This document shows positions 8,293 through 16,718 of a stretch of DNA of 64,000 nt, piece by piece. Source of the DNA: Halobacteriales archaeon YIM A00013 (GTDB lineage: Archaea; Halobacteriota; Halobacteria; Halobacteriales; Haloarculaceae). Every line of letters begins with the position of its first letter. The stretch's first letter is position 1. A program made the translations under genes and the position numbers. Where the stretch lies: NCBI GenBank assembly GCA_025041195.1, contig JAKCFM010000001.1, positions 2,232,001-2,296,000 on the forward strand, in the 5' to 3' direction. The notes beneath the pieces were generated by a model that had not been told where the DNA came from, did no database searches, and saw only the letters and a list, made by a program, of their open reading frames with translations.

Positions 8293-9798
8293 TTACCGCT
8301 CAAGCGACGCCCGAAATTGCTCACGCCAGCGCTCACTGTCAGTGCGTGCGTCCGCAAGCGAGATGTCGAACGCCGTCGCGTCGTTGCTAAACAGCACGGT
8401 CGAGCTCGCCGTGTCGGCCGTGAGATCGGCCAGCCCGAGTCGGCGCTGGAACACCGAGCGCTGGAGTCGGATCGTCTGGAGTCGGTGATACGGAACGATT
8501 CGGGTCGTCCGACGCCAGAACCCATCGCGGACGATGATGTGATCGTCTTCGATTCGATAGCCGCGGTTGGCCCATTTCGCGTGTGCGCCAATCGGCACCA
8601 GCACGAACAACAGGGCCGGCGCATACCAGAGTTCGAAGCCACCAACGACCGTCTTGACGAGATAGCTCGCGAGCGTTAGCAGCCCCACGATAATCGAATA
8701 CCGCGCAGCATACCGCCTGCGTGCGATCGTTGGGGGTCGATTCACCGCAGGCGATTCGAACGATTTGATCCCAGTCGCAATGCGGAGCGTTTGCGCACGC
8801 GGTGCAATCGGAACGACGTAATCCGTTCCGCCGCGGCCCTCACCGCCGGGCGCGTAGCCAGCGGTTTCGGCTTTCAGTCCGGCCCAGCCGATCAGGCGTG
8901 CAAGTACTGGCTCGGTGAGTGTGAGCGTCTGGATTTTTGATTGTGGGATCGACCCGGAAGAGCGGTTGAGCAATCCAAACTCGTACAGCAGATCCTCACC
9001 CGTACGGCCGAGTACGAAGCCAAACTGGCCGATGAACACGAGAACGGCGTTCACCAGCCAGATCCAGAGACAAGCCGACACCATCGAGACGATGCTCAGA
9101 ATGAGCGCGTTGTCTGGAGTCAGCGACGCGAGTGCCAGGGATGGTGGGCCTCCGAGCGGCTGGGCCAGAGAAAGCACCGCTCGCTCGGCAAGGGAGCGAA
9201 AACCAATCAGTGCGATCGCCGAAAGCATTGCCGAGCCGACCCGAACGTCCGTGAGCGCGAGAACGAGCAGCTTCGGCAGGGTAAGCTCGAACAGCGCAGT
9301 GGGCTGGGCCGACGACGGAGTGGTGTCGTCCGCCGTGGTAGAGCGGTCCCCACTCGTGGGATCTCGTTTGTGCTCGCGAATCGACGACTGGAGTCGGTCA
9401 GCCTCCGATCGACGCACAAAATTCAGCTTGATTTCGGTCTGTGAACCGCCGGCCGTCTCGACGGAGACAACAGCCATTTCGAAGAGTCGATGAAACAGGG
9501 ACTGATGCACGTCGACGTTCTGAATCCGGTGATACGGTACGTCGCGTTCCTGTCTGTTGATCACCCCGGATTCGACATCGAACGTATCGGGAGTGAGGTC
9601 GTAGCGGAACACTCGATAGTAAACGATTCCGTAGCCGACGCCAGCGACGAACCCGACCGGGAAGAGATACAGCCCGTACATAAACTCAATTTCGGTGATG
9701 AAATTCAGAAACATCACCACCGTGATCGGGACAGAAGCGATCTGAACCCCCAACCGGAGCGATGTCGACACCGCACTCAGTGGATGGAGTCGTTTCAT
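8293..9798 (-). CDS. Membrane protein with bacterial PH domains (YdbT-like)
   Basis: A 501-residue membrane protein built from repeats of a bacterial pleckstrin-homology (bPH2/DUF304) domain next to membrane helices. The first copy begins near residue 65 with the signature PYHRIQNVDV after a helix pair at 15-60. Later copies include IPQSKIQTLTLTEP and PYHRLQTIRLQRS near residues 285 and 440. The layout matches the YdbT family. Its ATG overlaps the stop codon of the upstream 152-residue PH-domain gene (ATGA), so the two are translationally coupled. The pair resembles the bacterial YdbS-YdbT couple; the function is unknown, probably envelope-related. Confidence 0.8.
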   Translation of the reverse strand: MKRLHPLSAVSTSLRLGVQIASVPITVVMFLNFITEIEFMYGLYLFPVGFVAGVGYGIVYYRVFRYDLTPDTFDVESGVINRQERDVPYHRIQNVDVHQSLFHRLFEMAVVSVETAGGSQTEIKLNFVRRSEADRLQSSIREHKRDPTSGDRSTTADDTTPSSAQPTALFELTLPKLLVLALTDVRVGSAMLSAIALIGFRSLAERAVLSLAQPLGGPPSLALASLTPDNALILSIVSMVSACLWIWLVNAVLVFIGQFGFVLGRTGEDLLYEFGLLNRSSGSIPQSKIQTLTLTEPVLARLIGWAGLKAETAGYAPGGEGRGGTDYVVPIAPRAQTLRIATGIKSFESPAVNRPPTIARRRYAARYSIIVGLLTLASYLVKTVVGGFELWYAPALLFVLVPIGAHAKWANRGYRIEDDHIIVRDGFWRRTTRIVPYHRLQTIRLQRSVFQRRLGLADLTADTASSTVLFSNDATAFDISLADARTDSERWREQFRASLER

Positions 9799-10253
9799 AC
9801 GGCGTCAATGTCGTCCGTGCTGGCGCGTTCGCGGAGCCGTTGCTGGATCGTTCGAGCTCGATCGGGGGAAACCCCGGGAATCGTCACATCACTTCCGCGC
9901 GTCCCCGCAGTGTAGACCACGACGCGTGCAAGACCGCTCACCCGATCGATGGCAGTTCGTTGGGTGTCGACGTGTTGGATTCGAACGTACGGCACGACAC
10001 TCTCGACAATCGTGACAACGCCGTACTCGAATTCGATGGCGTCATCGCTGAGCGCGAATCCCCATCGGCGGTACCGCAGAATGGAGTACGAGACACCAGC
10101 AACAGCAATCAACACCGCAACCACGACCGCCGGCCAGCTACCAACGGTCACCACCAGTCGATCGACGAACACCACGACGACGCCACAGACGAGGGCCAAC
10201 ACCAGAGAGAGGATCGACCACACGAATCGGATCCGTGGATGGAGGGTCTCCAT
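9795..10253 (-). CDS. PH-domain membrane protein (YdbS-like)
   Basis: A 152-residue protein with two membrane helices near residues 12-32 and 38-58 followed by one bPH2 domain (PYVRIQHVDTQRT near 90-102). It precedes and overlaps by 4 nt the larger YdbT-like gene. The short-plus-long arrangement is the same as in bacterial ydbS-ydbT. Both proteins are expected in the cytoplasmic membrane with PH domains on the inner face. The role is not established in archaea. Confidence 0.78.
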   Translation of the reverse strand: METLHPRIRFVWSILSLVLALVCGVVVVFVDRLVVTVGSWPAVVVAVLIAVAGVSYSILRYRRWGFALSDDAIEFEYGVVTIVESVVPYVRIQHVDTQRTAIDRVSGLARVVVYTAGTRGSDVTIPGVSPDRARTIQQRLRERASTDDIDAV

Positions 10254-10299
10254 GCTGTCACCTATCCGCCGTAACGTATTTTAATTCATGGATATAGTT

Positions 10300-10731
10300 T
10301 CAGTAGTCGAACGTCGTATCGATCTCTGCTGCGGTTTCGGTCAGCAGCTGAATGGCGGTTGCGTACTGGAGCACTTTCTGGATGTCACCATCGAGTTCGA
10401 ATATCTCTTCGCGTCGACCTTCGACGGGATCGAGATCACCCGTGAGCAGTTGCTTCCACTGTGTTGCTGGCCCGTAGAACCGAAACGCTGCGTTCTGTTC
10501 TCTGGGCGCATCGAGATGGCTGGCCCGAACACAGTTTCCATCGACTACGTCGATGAAAAACGAGAGCGTTGGGCCGTCATAGCTGTCGTCCGGGAGCACG
10601 TCAAAGCGAAATGAGCCATCGAAATCGACGCCCCAGCCCGCGGCTGCCGAGGCGAATGCGTCGCTCTCATTGAGCCGGGTGCGATACGCATCGATCCACT
10701 CTGTGGCTGCGGCTGGAAGCACGTACGTCAT
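10300..10731 (-). CDS. SCP2 sterol-transfer-domain-like haloarchaeal protein
   Basis: A soluble protein of 143 residues. The layout (a helix with Trp near the N-terminus, then FRFDVLPDD, then a long helix ending in QLLTETAAEI) resembles the SCP2 sterol/lipid-carrier fold seen in many haloarchaeal proteins of this length. I chose the ATG at 10731 (MTYVLPAAATEW) because the upstream in-frame extension to 10812 is basic and unlike the acidic body. It lies downstream of nothing on its strand, and its likely ligand is unknown. The fold call is by resemblance only. Confidence 0.5.
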   Translation of the reverse strand: MTYVLPAAATEWIDAYRTRLNESDAFASAAAGWGVDFDGSFRFDVLPDDSYDGPTLSFFIDVVDGNCVRASHLDAPREQNAAFRFYGPATQWKQLLTGDLDPVEGRREEIFELDGDIQKVLQYATAIQLLTETAAEIDTTFDY

Positions 10732-10860
10732 CGAACGATGATTTCTGCGATGTGTTCGTAGTCGTTCGCCCTCAGATAGGCGGGGCTTTTTCATCCCCGT
10801 CGTGGCTGGCAAACGGTTTTGGTGCTCGGGGGGGTCGTGATGTGTAGACAGTTATCACAC

Positions 10861-11751
10861 ATGCGTATACTCGTTACAGGAGCAACTGGTTTCATTGGGC
10901 GCCGACTCGTCGAGCGGTTGCTCGATGATGGACACGACGTGGTTGCGCTCTGTCGGAACGGAACCAATGAGCTTTCAGCCGGCGCGACGGTTCTCAGGGG
11001 CGATCTCCTCGACAGGGAGAGCTTTCAGACGGCGCTTTCTGATATCGATCTCGCCTACTATCTGGTCCATTCGATGAACAACTGCGCTTCGTTCGTTGAT
11101 TGCGATAGAACGGCAGCCCGAAATTTCGTTGCGGCGAGCAGAGATCACGATGTGGACCGCGTAATCTACCTCAGTGGACTCGGTGGCGGCCCCGAGAGCC
11201 CATCGTCACACCTTCGATCCCGACGAGAGGTCGAACGGATACTCGCCGATGGGCCGTACGACCTGACGGTCTGTCGATCAGCAATCGTGATCGGCGCAGA
11301 TAGCGCCGGCTTCGAGATCATCAAGCAGCTCGCCGAACGGCTGCGGATCATTCCGGTGCCACCGAAGATCACCACCCGGTGTCAGCCGATCGGTGTCGAC
11401 GATGCGATTGCGTATCTCACCGGCATTATCGACATCGACGACGCACGAAACGACACCTACGAAATCGGCGGGCCATCGGTGGTGAGCTACGCGGAACTGC
11501 TCGAACGCGTCGGCGCAGTTGTCCGTGCAACCCCACCGCGACTGATCACCGTTCCAGGCCTCTCGCCGACGATCGCTGGCTGGGCAGCTGCCCTGCTGAC
11601 GGACGTAGAACGACCAATCGCAACGGCGCTCGTCAACGGACTCGGCGATCCAGTGATCGCCACTGACGATCGGTTACACGAGCGGCTGTCCGTCGATCGT
11701 ACCCCGCTTGCGCTGGCAATCGAACGCGCCTGCCACACCACAGCCCAATGA
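10861..11751 (+). CDS. NAD(P)-dependent epimerase/dehydratase-like protein
   Basis: Extended-type short-chain dehydrogenase family member of 296 residues, soluble. The N-terminal Rossmann motif GATGFIG is at residues 7-13. It lacks the canonical YxxxK pair in an obvious place, as in the atypical NDUFA9/NmrA-like subgroup that binds NAD(P) without a clear reaction. The start at 10861 puts the beta-strand MRILVTG at the N-terminus. Its stop overlaps the start of the next gene by 4 nt (ATGA), so it is translationally coupled to the following membrane protein. A role in ubiquinone/menaquinone or lipid metabolism is possible but unproved. Confidence 0.8.
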   Translation: MRILVTGATGFIGRRLVERLLDDGHDVVALCRNGTNELSAGATVLRGDLLDRESFQTALSDIDLAYYLVHSMNNCASFVDCDRTAARNFVAASRDHDVDRVIYLSGLGGGPESPSSHLRSRREVERILADGPYDLTVCRSAIVIGADSAGFEIIKQLAERLRIIPVPPKITTRCQPIGVDDAIAYLTGIIDIDDARNDTYEIGGPSVVSYAELLERVGAVVRATPPRLITVPGLSPTIAGWAAALLTDVERPIATALVNGLGDPVIATDDRLHERLSVDRTPLALAIERACHTTAQ

Positions 11752-12470
11752 GCTCGTCGCCCGAATTCGGTGAGACGTGGGTGTACGAATCGATCGTGAT
11801 GGCACTCCCTGGAATCGAGGTCTCACCACCAGTGGCGATCACCATCCAAATCGGACTGTTCGAGTGTGGCGTTCTGCTCAGCGCCTGGTACTACGATCTC
11901 TGGAGTGCCGTAGGTGCCGGGACGATTGCCGTGCTGGTCGCTGCCGTCGGCAGCGTCGAAATGCTTCGGATATCGACGCTCGTCAGAGGCAATCGAATGC
12001 CCGAATCGTATCGACGACTCCTGTTTGGCTCAAGCATCGAAGTCGTCCTCGGGGTGTTGACGTTCGTCGCCGTCCTCACCCACCTGTTCGTCTTCGATCA
12101 GGGAACGCTGTTACACGAACTGCTCGGACCGAATCCACCGGTTCTCGTCGTCTATCTCCTGTTGTTGATTCTCTGGGACGTGAGCTACCGAATCGGAACG
12201 GGCTGGTGGACCTCCGTCACCGCCCTGTGGCGAACGCTCTACTTCCGGGGAACGTTCGACGCCGAAACCGCACGGGCACTTCGGCGTGCAGACATCGAAA
12301 ACATCTCATTTGGCGCCTTACAGCTGGTATTGCTCCCGTTCTTGCCGAATCACACCGTCCTCGCAACGGCACTGATTGCACACGTCTGTGCGGTCAGTGT
12401 CGTCACTGGGCTCTCAGTTGTGCTGCTCAGTAAACAGATCGCTGCTGCAGGACCACCTACTGCGACTTGA
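11748..12470 (+). CDS. Polytopic membrane protein, unknown family
   Basis: A 240-residue protein with about five or six membrane helices, for example near residues 28-48, 55-75, 100-120, 130-150 and 195-235. It is translationally coupled to the upstream NAD(P)-binding gene. A conserved-looking WDVSYRIGTGWW stretch sits between helices. Its 3' end overlaps the convergent DUF5786 gene by 14 nt. I do not recognise a transporter signature. Coupling suggests it works with the dehydrogenase-like protein, for example on a membrane lipid or quinone. Confidence 0.7.
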   Translation: MSSSPEFGETWVYESIVMALPGIEVSPPVAITIQIGLFECGVLLSAWYYDLWSAVGAGTIAVLVAAVGSVEMLRISTLVRGNRMPESYRRLLFGSSIEVVLGVLTFVAVLTHLFVFDQGTLLHELLGPNPPVLVVYLLLLILWDVSYRIGTGWWTSVTALWRTLYFRGTFDAETARALRRADIENISFGALQLVLLPFLPNHTVLATALIAHVCAVSVVTGLSVVLLSKQIAAAGPPTAT

Positions 12471-12630
12471 TCTGCTTGAACTGATCAAGCAGTACCTCCG
12501 TCGAGTCACCGGAGTCGTACGTGAGTGTCCCGTGATACTCCACCCGTTCGTCGTCGAAGTCAGCATCGACCACCCCGTTTTTGGCTTCACGACGTTCGTA
12601 CTCGTCCTCGTCAAAGGCACCCATTGACAT
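12457..12630 (-). CDS. DUF5786-type small haloarchaeal protein
   Basis: A 57-residue very acidic protein that opens MSMGAFDEDEYERRE, a start typical of the haloarchaeal DUF5786 family. It ends in a short helix (DQFKQIKSQ). The function is unknown. The start at 12630 gives the MSMGAF opening; a minus-strand TATA-like TTGATAAGC at 12657-12665 lies 27-35 nt upstream and supports it. The gene is convergent with and overlaps the preceding membrane-protein gene. Confidence 0.7.
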   Translation of the reverse strand: MSMGAFDEDEYERREAKNGVVDADFDDERVEYHGTLTYDSGDSTEVLLDQFKQIKSQ

Positions 12631-12656
12631 GGTATGAATAATCCTTACGAATTGAA

Positions 12657-12665
12657 GCTTATCAA
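12657..12665 (-). promoter_or_regulatory. TATA box of the DUF5786-type gene
   Basis: Minus-strand TTGATAAGC is 27-35 nt before the start codon at 12630, in an AT-rich gap between divergent genes. Confidence 0.4.
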
Positions 12666-12790
12666 TGTAACGGTGGCACACATTAAAAATGAAGACTGTT
12701 AATTGATCTATGGCAAATTGCGTACGAGTTATACACCGACTTCGTACGGAAGAGCACAATCGCTTTACTCGCCGGCCAGCTAATGCAGGT

Positions 12791-13801
12791 GTGGCTGGAC
12801 CGCTTCGGTTTCGTGTGGCGAACGATTCGTGGTCTCGCGAACGCGTTCGCCGGGAGCTTCTCGCACCACTCGACGACTCATTCGGGGCGACGATGAGCGA
12901 CTGTGTCGTTCCCGGTGCGTTCGAGGGGTGTCGTATCGATATGGGCAACGGTGACATTGCGTTATTCTGCTGGCGAAGGGAGCCAGGAACACCCCATGTA
13001 GCCTACTGGCTGGGCAATACGGTGACACCCGAGCCGCTCTGGCGGACCGAAAAAGTGGGATTCGAGGGCGCTCCAGATTCACTCGTTGAGTGGGCAACGG
13101 AGCTGTTACTCGCGGAGCTGTACGAGCAGACGCCGTGGCTCGAATCGTACGAGCATCTCAGCTGGTTTTTCCTCCCGGTGTTGCTCTCAAAAGACGGCCG
13201 CGAGAGCACACGATCGTTTTTTAGCGACTACGCGGCCGGCTTTCCAGACGCCAAGCAAACGGCTGCGCTTTCGTTTTACAATGGAATTCTCGAAACCGGT
13301 ATTCTCGATCCGTATCGGGAAACGATGGCTGGCAAGGTCGGCACCAGCTCACACGTTGATCTCGTTCGGATGAGCGCCGCGATGAGCGAGTTCACGGTTG
13401 CAAAACTGCTGAACGATGCCGAATACGCCTTCGTTCCGGAAGTCGAGCTCGACAGCGGCTACGCACTCGACTTTCGGGTGCCGGCAACTGACACGCTGGT
13501 GGAGGTTACCCGGCCGTTGCGGCCTGAAGATCGGTCGGTCGATACCCCAATTGGCGCGTTGAAACAGACCGCCGGCGCAAAAACCGACGATCAACTGGCT
13601 GCACATCCTGATGCGCTGTTGTTCGTCGACTGCTCGTCATTCCGTGATGACGAGTGGAACACGATTCGTGCCGAACGACCGGCCGTAGCCCACCAACCCG
13701 CAGTCATCTTCCGGGCACGTCCAAACGGCGCAATCGAGGGCTATCCCGTGGGAAAGCTCCCACTGAATCTCGATCAAGCGCTGTTGTGGCTCACCGAGTA
13801 A
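12791..13801 (+). CDS. DUF5784-type protein with nuclease-like core
   Basis: Soluble haloarchaeal protein of 336 residues from a GTG at 12791 (opening MAGPLRFRV, as in the DUF5784 family as I remember it). A longer frame from an ATG at 12710 adds 27 basic residues that look non-coding. The C-terminal half contains FVPEVELDSGYALDF, then LVEVTRP about 16 residues on. An acidic residue in a strand followed by a buried ExT resembles the PD-(D/E)XK nuclease core with Lys replaced by Thr. The function is unknown; a nucleic-acid role is an inference from this pattern only. Confidence 0.6.
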   Translation: MAGPLRFRVANDSWSRERVRRELLAPLDDSFGATMSDCVVPGAFEGCRIDMGNGDIALFCWRREPGTPHVAYWLGNTVTPEPLWRTEKVGFEGAPDSLVEWATELLLAELYEQTPWLESYEHLSWFFLPVLLSKDGRESTRSFFSDYAAGFPDAKQTAALSFYNGILETGILDPYRETMAGKVGTSSHVDLVRMSAAMSEFTVAKLLNDAEYAFVPEVELDSGYALDFRVPATDTLVEVTRPLRPEDRSVDTPIGALKQTAGAKTDDQLAAHPDALLFVDCSSFRDDEWNTIRAERPAVAHQPAVIFRARPNGAIEGYPVGKLPLNLDQALLWLTE

Positions 13802-13843
13802 GAATCACAGAAATACAATGTTTTGTAACTGGACGAACTGTTG

Positions 13844-13859
13844 ATACTCGCGGGAGTAT
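13844..13859. promoter_or_regulatory. Inverted repeat upstream of ABC exporter operon
   Basis: ATACTC and GAGTAT face each other across 4 nt, 122 nt before the permease start. It is a possible operator. The half-sites resemble those of the TrmB-type sites at 25936 and 29197, but the spacer is 2 nt shorter, so I do not assign a regulator. The rest of the 180-base gap shows no gene. Confidence 0.3.
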
Positions 13860-13980
13860 ATCTGCTTTGTGGCCGTCATTCTCCGGGTAAGACGTGTGTT
13901 GTACCCCTTTAACCTGTAGCAGGAGCTGATAGCATCCAGATATGAACAGGCTTATTACCGCTTTCTGAGATCGATCAGGC

Positions 13981-14895
13981 ATGCGATGGATGCCACTCGC
14001 CAAAAAGGAGTTTCGGGGCGTCGTCCGATACAAAGCGACGTGGCTGTTGGTCCCGCTGTTGCTGCTCTGGGGCTATCAGCCCAACTACCTGGCCTACGAC
14101 GTGTTAGGAAGCGACATCACGCTGGTCTACCTCCAGCATATGACGGGGCCAATTCTCGTCCTTGGAACGCTGTTGTTGAGCTATCAGACCATCCTCAAAG
14201 AACGATCCTCCGGGAGTTTGAAATTCCCGCTTGGATTGCCACTCTCCAGAACCGACGTCCTGCTCGGAAAGATCGTCGGGCGCACGGCCGGTGTCGGCGC
14301 GATCGTGCTGGTTGCGGACCTGCTGATGGCCGGGATTGGCCTCTATCACTACGGACTGTTTTCCCCGTTGGTGTTCGTCGGGATGGTGGTGCTGTCGCTG
14401 GTGTTCGTCGGCATCATCGTGTCGATTGCAACAGCAATCTCGACGATCTTTGATCGAACGATCACCGCAACCGCCGGCACCTTCCTGCTGTATCTCCCGC
14501 TCTTTGTGCTCTGGGACAATCTCCTGGTAACAGAGATCAGAACCCGTCTGCTCCCGATCTCGAACGGGCAAGGAGGTGGCGCAGAAACTGAACTCTCGGG
14601 AAACCAGGAGACGATGTTTTATCTCATCGATCGATTCGAACCGATGGGGAACTTCCAGGTGGTGACAAACTGGATTCTCGACGCTGGAAACGCATCGACC
14701 GGTGCGGTCAGCGCACTTGCATCGACGAATCCCGAGCAGACCGTATTTGGCGGCGGCGGTGACGTCGTTGCAACTGCGTTCGACTCCGTGCCGTTCGTGC
14801 TCCACGAAGGATTCAGCGTCGTCTGGCTCGTGCTATGGGCAGTGATTCCGTTCGCAATTTCGTGGGTGGCGTTCACCCGAGGTGATGTACTATGA
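13981..14895 (+). CDS. ABC transporter permease (ABC-2 type)
   Basis: Membrane subunit of an exporter-type ABC transporter, 304 residues. There are about six helices: near residues 20-35, 55-75, 105-130, 135-160, 165-185 and 275-295. A long extracytoplasmic loop lies between helices five and six. The family (ABC-2/NosY-like) exports lipids, antibiotics or peptides, or helps maturation of secreted copper proteins. It is the first gene of a three-gene operon: it overlaps the ATPase gene by 4 nt (ATGA), which in turn overlaps a lipoprotein gene. Confidence 0.85.
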   Translation: MRWMPLAKKEFRGVVRYKATWLLVPLLLLWGYQPNYLAYDVLGSDITLVYLQHMTGPILVLGTLLLSYQTILKERSSGSLKFPLGLPLSRTDVLLGKIVGRTAGVGAIVLVADLLMAGIGLYHYGLFSPLVFVGMVVLSLVFVGIIVSIATAISTIFDRTITATAGTFLLYLPLFVLWDNLLVTEIRTRLLPISNGQGGGAETELSGNQETMFYLIDRFEPMGNFQVVTNWILDAGNASTGAVSALASTNPEQTVFGGGGDVVATAFDSVPFVLHEGFSVVWLVLWAVIPFAISWVAFTRGDVL

Positions 14896-15647
14896 GTGTT
14901 CCTGCAATCGACATCCAGAATCTCACAAAACGGTTCGACGACACCACTGCGGTCGAGAACCTCTCGTTGACGGTAGAACAGGGCGAAACGTACGGCTTTC
15001 TCGGACCGAACGGCGCCGGTAAGTCCACGACGATCAGCATGCTGTTCGATTATCTCCGACCAACTGAGGGAGCCATCAGACTGTTCGGAGATGACCCACA
15101 AACGGATGGGGTTGCCGTCCGAGAGCGGATGGGCCATCTCCCGGATCCGTACAGCCTCTACGATGACATTACGGCACGTGAGCATCTGGAGTTCGTGATC
15201 GATACCAAGCGAGCAGACGATGAGCCGGCCGAACTCTTAGAACGCGTCGCGCTTTCGGATGCGATCGACAAAAAGGCAGGCGAGTTCTCACAGGGGATGC
15301 AGCAACGACTTGCGCTCGCGATGGCGCTCGTCGATGCACCAGATCTGCTCGTTCTCGATGAGCCGTTCTCCGGGCTCGACCCCCACGGCGTCAGAACGGT
15401 TCGCAACATCGTCGAAGCCGAACGCGAACGCGGCGCAGCCGTCTTTTTCTCAAGCCACGTCCTCGGCCAGGTAGAGCTGGTCTGTGACACGATCGGCATC
15501 CTACACAAGGGATCGCTCATCACCGAGGGGACGCTCCAGGACCTCAGAGACGGTATCGATGCCGACGAGGACGATTCGATTGAGGAGATATTTGTCGAGT
15601 ACACCGACGACTCAGTTCGAGCGGTCAAAGAGGAGGTGGTACAATGA
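14892..15647 (+). CDS. ABC transporter ATP-binding protein
   Basis: ATPase subunit of the exporter, 251 residues, cytoplasmic. Walker A is GPNGAGKST at 38-46. The signature sequence is FSQGMQQRLALA (non-canonical FSQGM in place of LSGGQ), and Walker B is LLVLDEPFSGLDP. The D-loop and the switch His (FFSSHVL) follow. It overlaps the permease start codon by 4 nt and the lipoprotein gene at its own end by 4 nt. These couplings indicate one polycistronic transcript. The CcmA/NatA-like group to which it belongs includes exporters of unknown substrates. Confidence 0.92.
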   Translation: MSVPAIDIQNLTKRFDDTTAVENLSLTVEQGETYGFLGPNGAGKSTTISMLFDYLRPTEGAIRLFGDDPQTDGVAVRERMGHLPDPYSLYDDITAREHLEFVIDTKRADDEPAELLERVALSDAIDKKAGEFSQGMQQRLALAMALVDAPDLLVLDEPFSGLDPHGVRTVRNIVEAERERGAAVFFSSHVLGQVELVCDTIGILHKGSLITEGTLQDLRDGIDADEDDSIEEIFVEYTDDSVRAVKEEVVQ

Positions 15648-16273
15648 GACGGCGCGCGTTCCTCGGTGCGGTTGGGGCGTCGATGGCCGGTTTGGCCGGC
15701 TGTATGGGCCAGCCGGAGTACAATCTCTCGAATTTTAGCGCGAAAGGCGCGAGCGGACCGTTCGAATTCGACGCGTCGCTTGATGGCGGCGGGATCACGG
15801 TTGACAGCTCCGGAACACTAACGCTAACGCTGACGAACACCCAGTCCGATCCCATCACAATCAAAAGCCGAACGTTCTGGCCGTTCGGCGTGCCAAGACT
15901 CTCGCTCGCGGAGGAGGAACGACAACATGATTTCCAGAATACCAACACAACCCGCGACAATGGATTCGACTCGTTGTACGACGTGTTACCTGTCAGAGAC
16001 AAATACGAGCAATCGGAAGCGATCAACGTCTCGGCAATCAACGAGCCCAGATCAATTGAGCTCGAACTCGCTGAGAAAGCGATCCAGCCGGATAAAACCA
16101 TCACCAGGGAGTATGAGATCGGTGGCCGTGGGATCTCGTTCGATGGAACGTACGAGCTCTATGGCTTCGACGGCAAACCGCTGTTTGAATACGACGCTGG
16201 AAACGGCTTCGAGCCGTTCGAACCGTCAGTAACGCTCAAAATCGAACGAAAGCAGCTCATCCCGTTCATCTAG
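15644..16273 (+). CDS. Tat-secreted lipoprotein of the ABC operon
   Basis: A 209-residue exported protein. The N-terminus has a twin-arginine signal (MRRRAFLGAVGAS) and a lipobox LAGC with Cys20 as the lipid-anchored residue. The mature part is predicted all-beta (LTLTLTNTQSDPITIKS), suggesting an immunoglobulin-like fold. It overlaps the ATPase gene by 4 nt. Position in the operon suggests a surface partner or substrate of the exporter. I do not recognise a family. Confidence 0.8.
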   Translation: MRRRAFLGAVGASMAGLAGCMGQPEYNLSNFSAKGASGPFEFDASLDGGGITVDSSGTLTLTLTNTQSDPITIKSRTFWPFGVPRLSLAEEERQHDFQNTNTTRDNGFDSLYDVLPVRDKYEQSEAINVSAINEPRSIELELAEKAIQPDKTITREYEIGGRGISFDGTYELYGFDGKPLFEYDAGNGFEPFEPSVTLKIERKQLIPFI

Positions 16274-16276
16274 CGC

Positions 16277-16564
16277 TCAGAACGAGACCTGCTGGTAGCC
16301 CCGTTCGCCGGTCGCCACGGGATCGCGATCGGAGTAGTATTTGCGACCAATTGCCTTATCGCTGACTGCACCGTACACCGCGAGCCGTGCGGCCTCTGCG
16401 TTCGGATACGTTTCCTTGCCGAGCCGCGAGAGCGCCGTCCCAATCGTTTCCGAGCCGTTTGGCAACGAGATCTCAACGTCACCGTATGCCTCGATCAACT
16501 CACGCTTTGTCGCCGGGAAGCTGTGCGTCTCGATTCGCTCGTTGGCCTCGGTGAACAGCTGCAT
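16277..16564 (-). CDS. DUF5789-type haloarchaeal protein
   Basis: A 95-residue protein that I read from the ATG at 16564 (MQLFTEANERIETHSFP), the usual opening of the haloarchaeal DUF5789 family. A longer start at 16591 adds nine residues. The body is a helical domain with SETIGTALSRLGKETYPNAE and a conserved-looking AVSDKAIGRKYYSDRDP. The role is unknown. It converges on the lipoprotein gene, with 3 nt between the stops. Confidence 0.65.
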   Translation of the reverse strand: MQLFTEANERIETHSFPATKRELIEAYGDVEISLPNGSETIGTALSRLGKETYPNAEAARLAVYGAVSDKAIGRKYYSDRDPVATGERGYQQVSF

Positions 16565-16718
16565 GATTTTACATAGCTGACAATCCTTCATAAACTTTCA
16601 GTATGGATTCCCCCGTATAGATTACAAACCATTAATGATCATTAAGGATGGTGTCAATTTCAATCGCCGTCCACCGTCTGGCCCAATCAGCTAACTCGCC
16701 GGACTGCGAACGCCAGCT

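Noticed and set aside
13844-13859. A third TrmB site before the ABC exporter
   Set aside because: The half-sites match but the spacer between TACT and GAGTA is 5 nt rather than 7-8, so I list it only as an inverted repeat.
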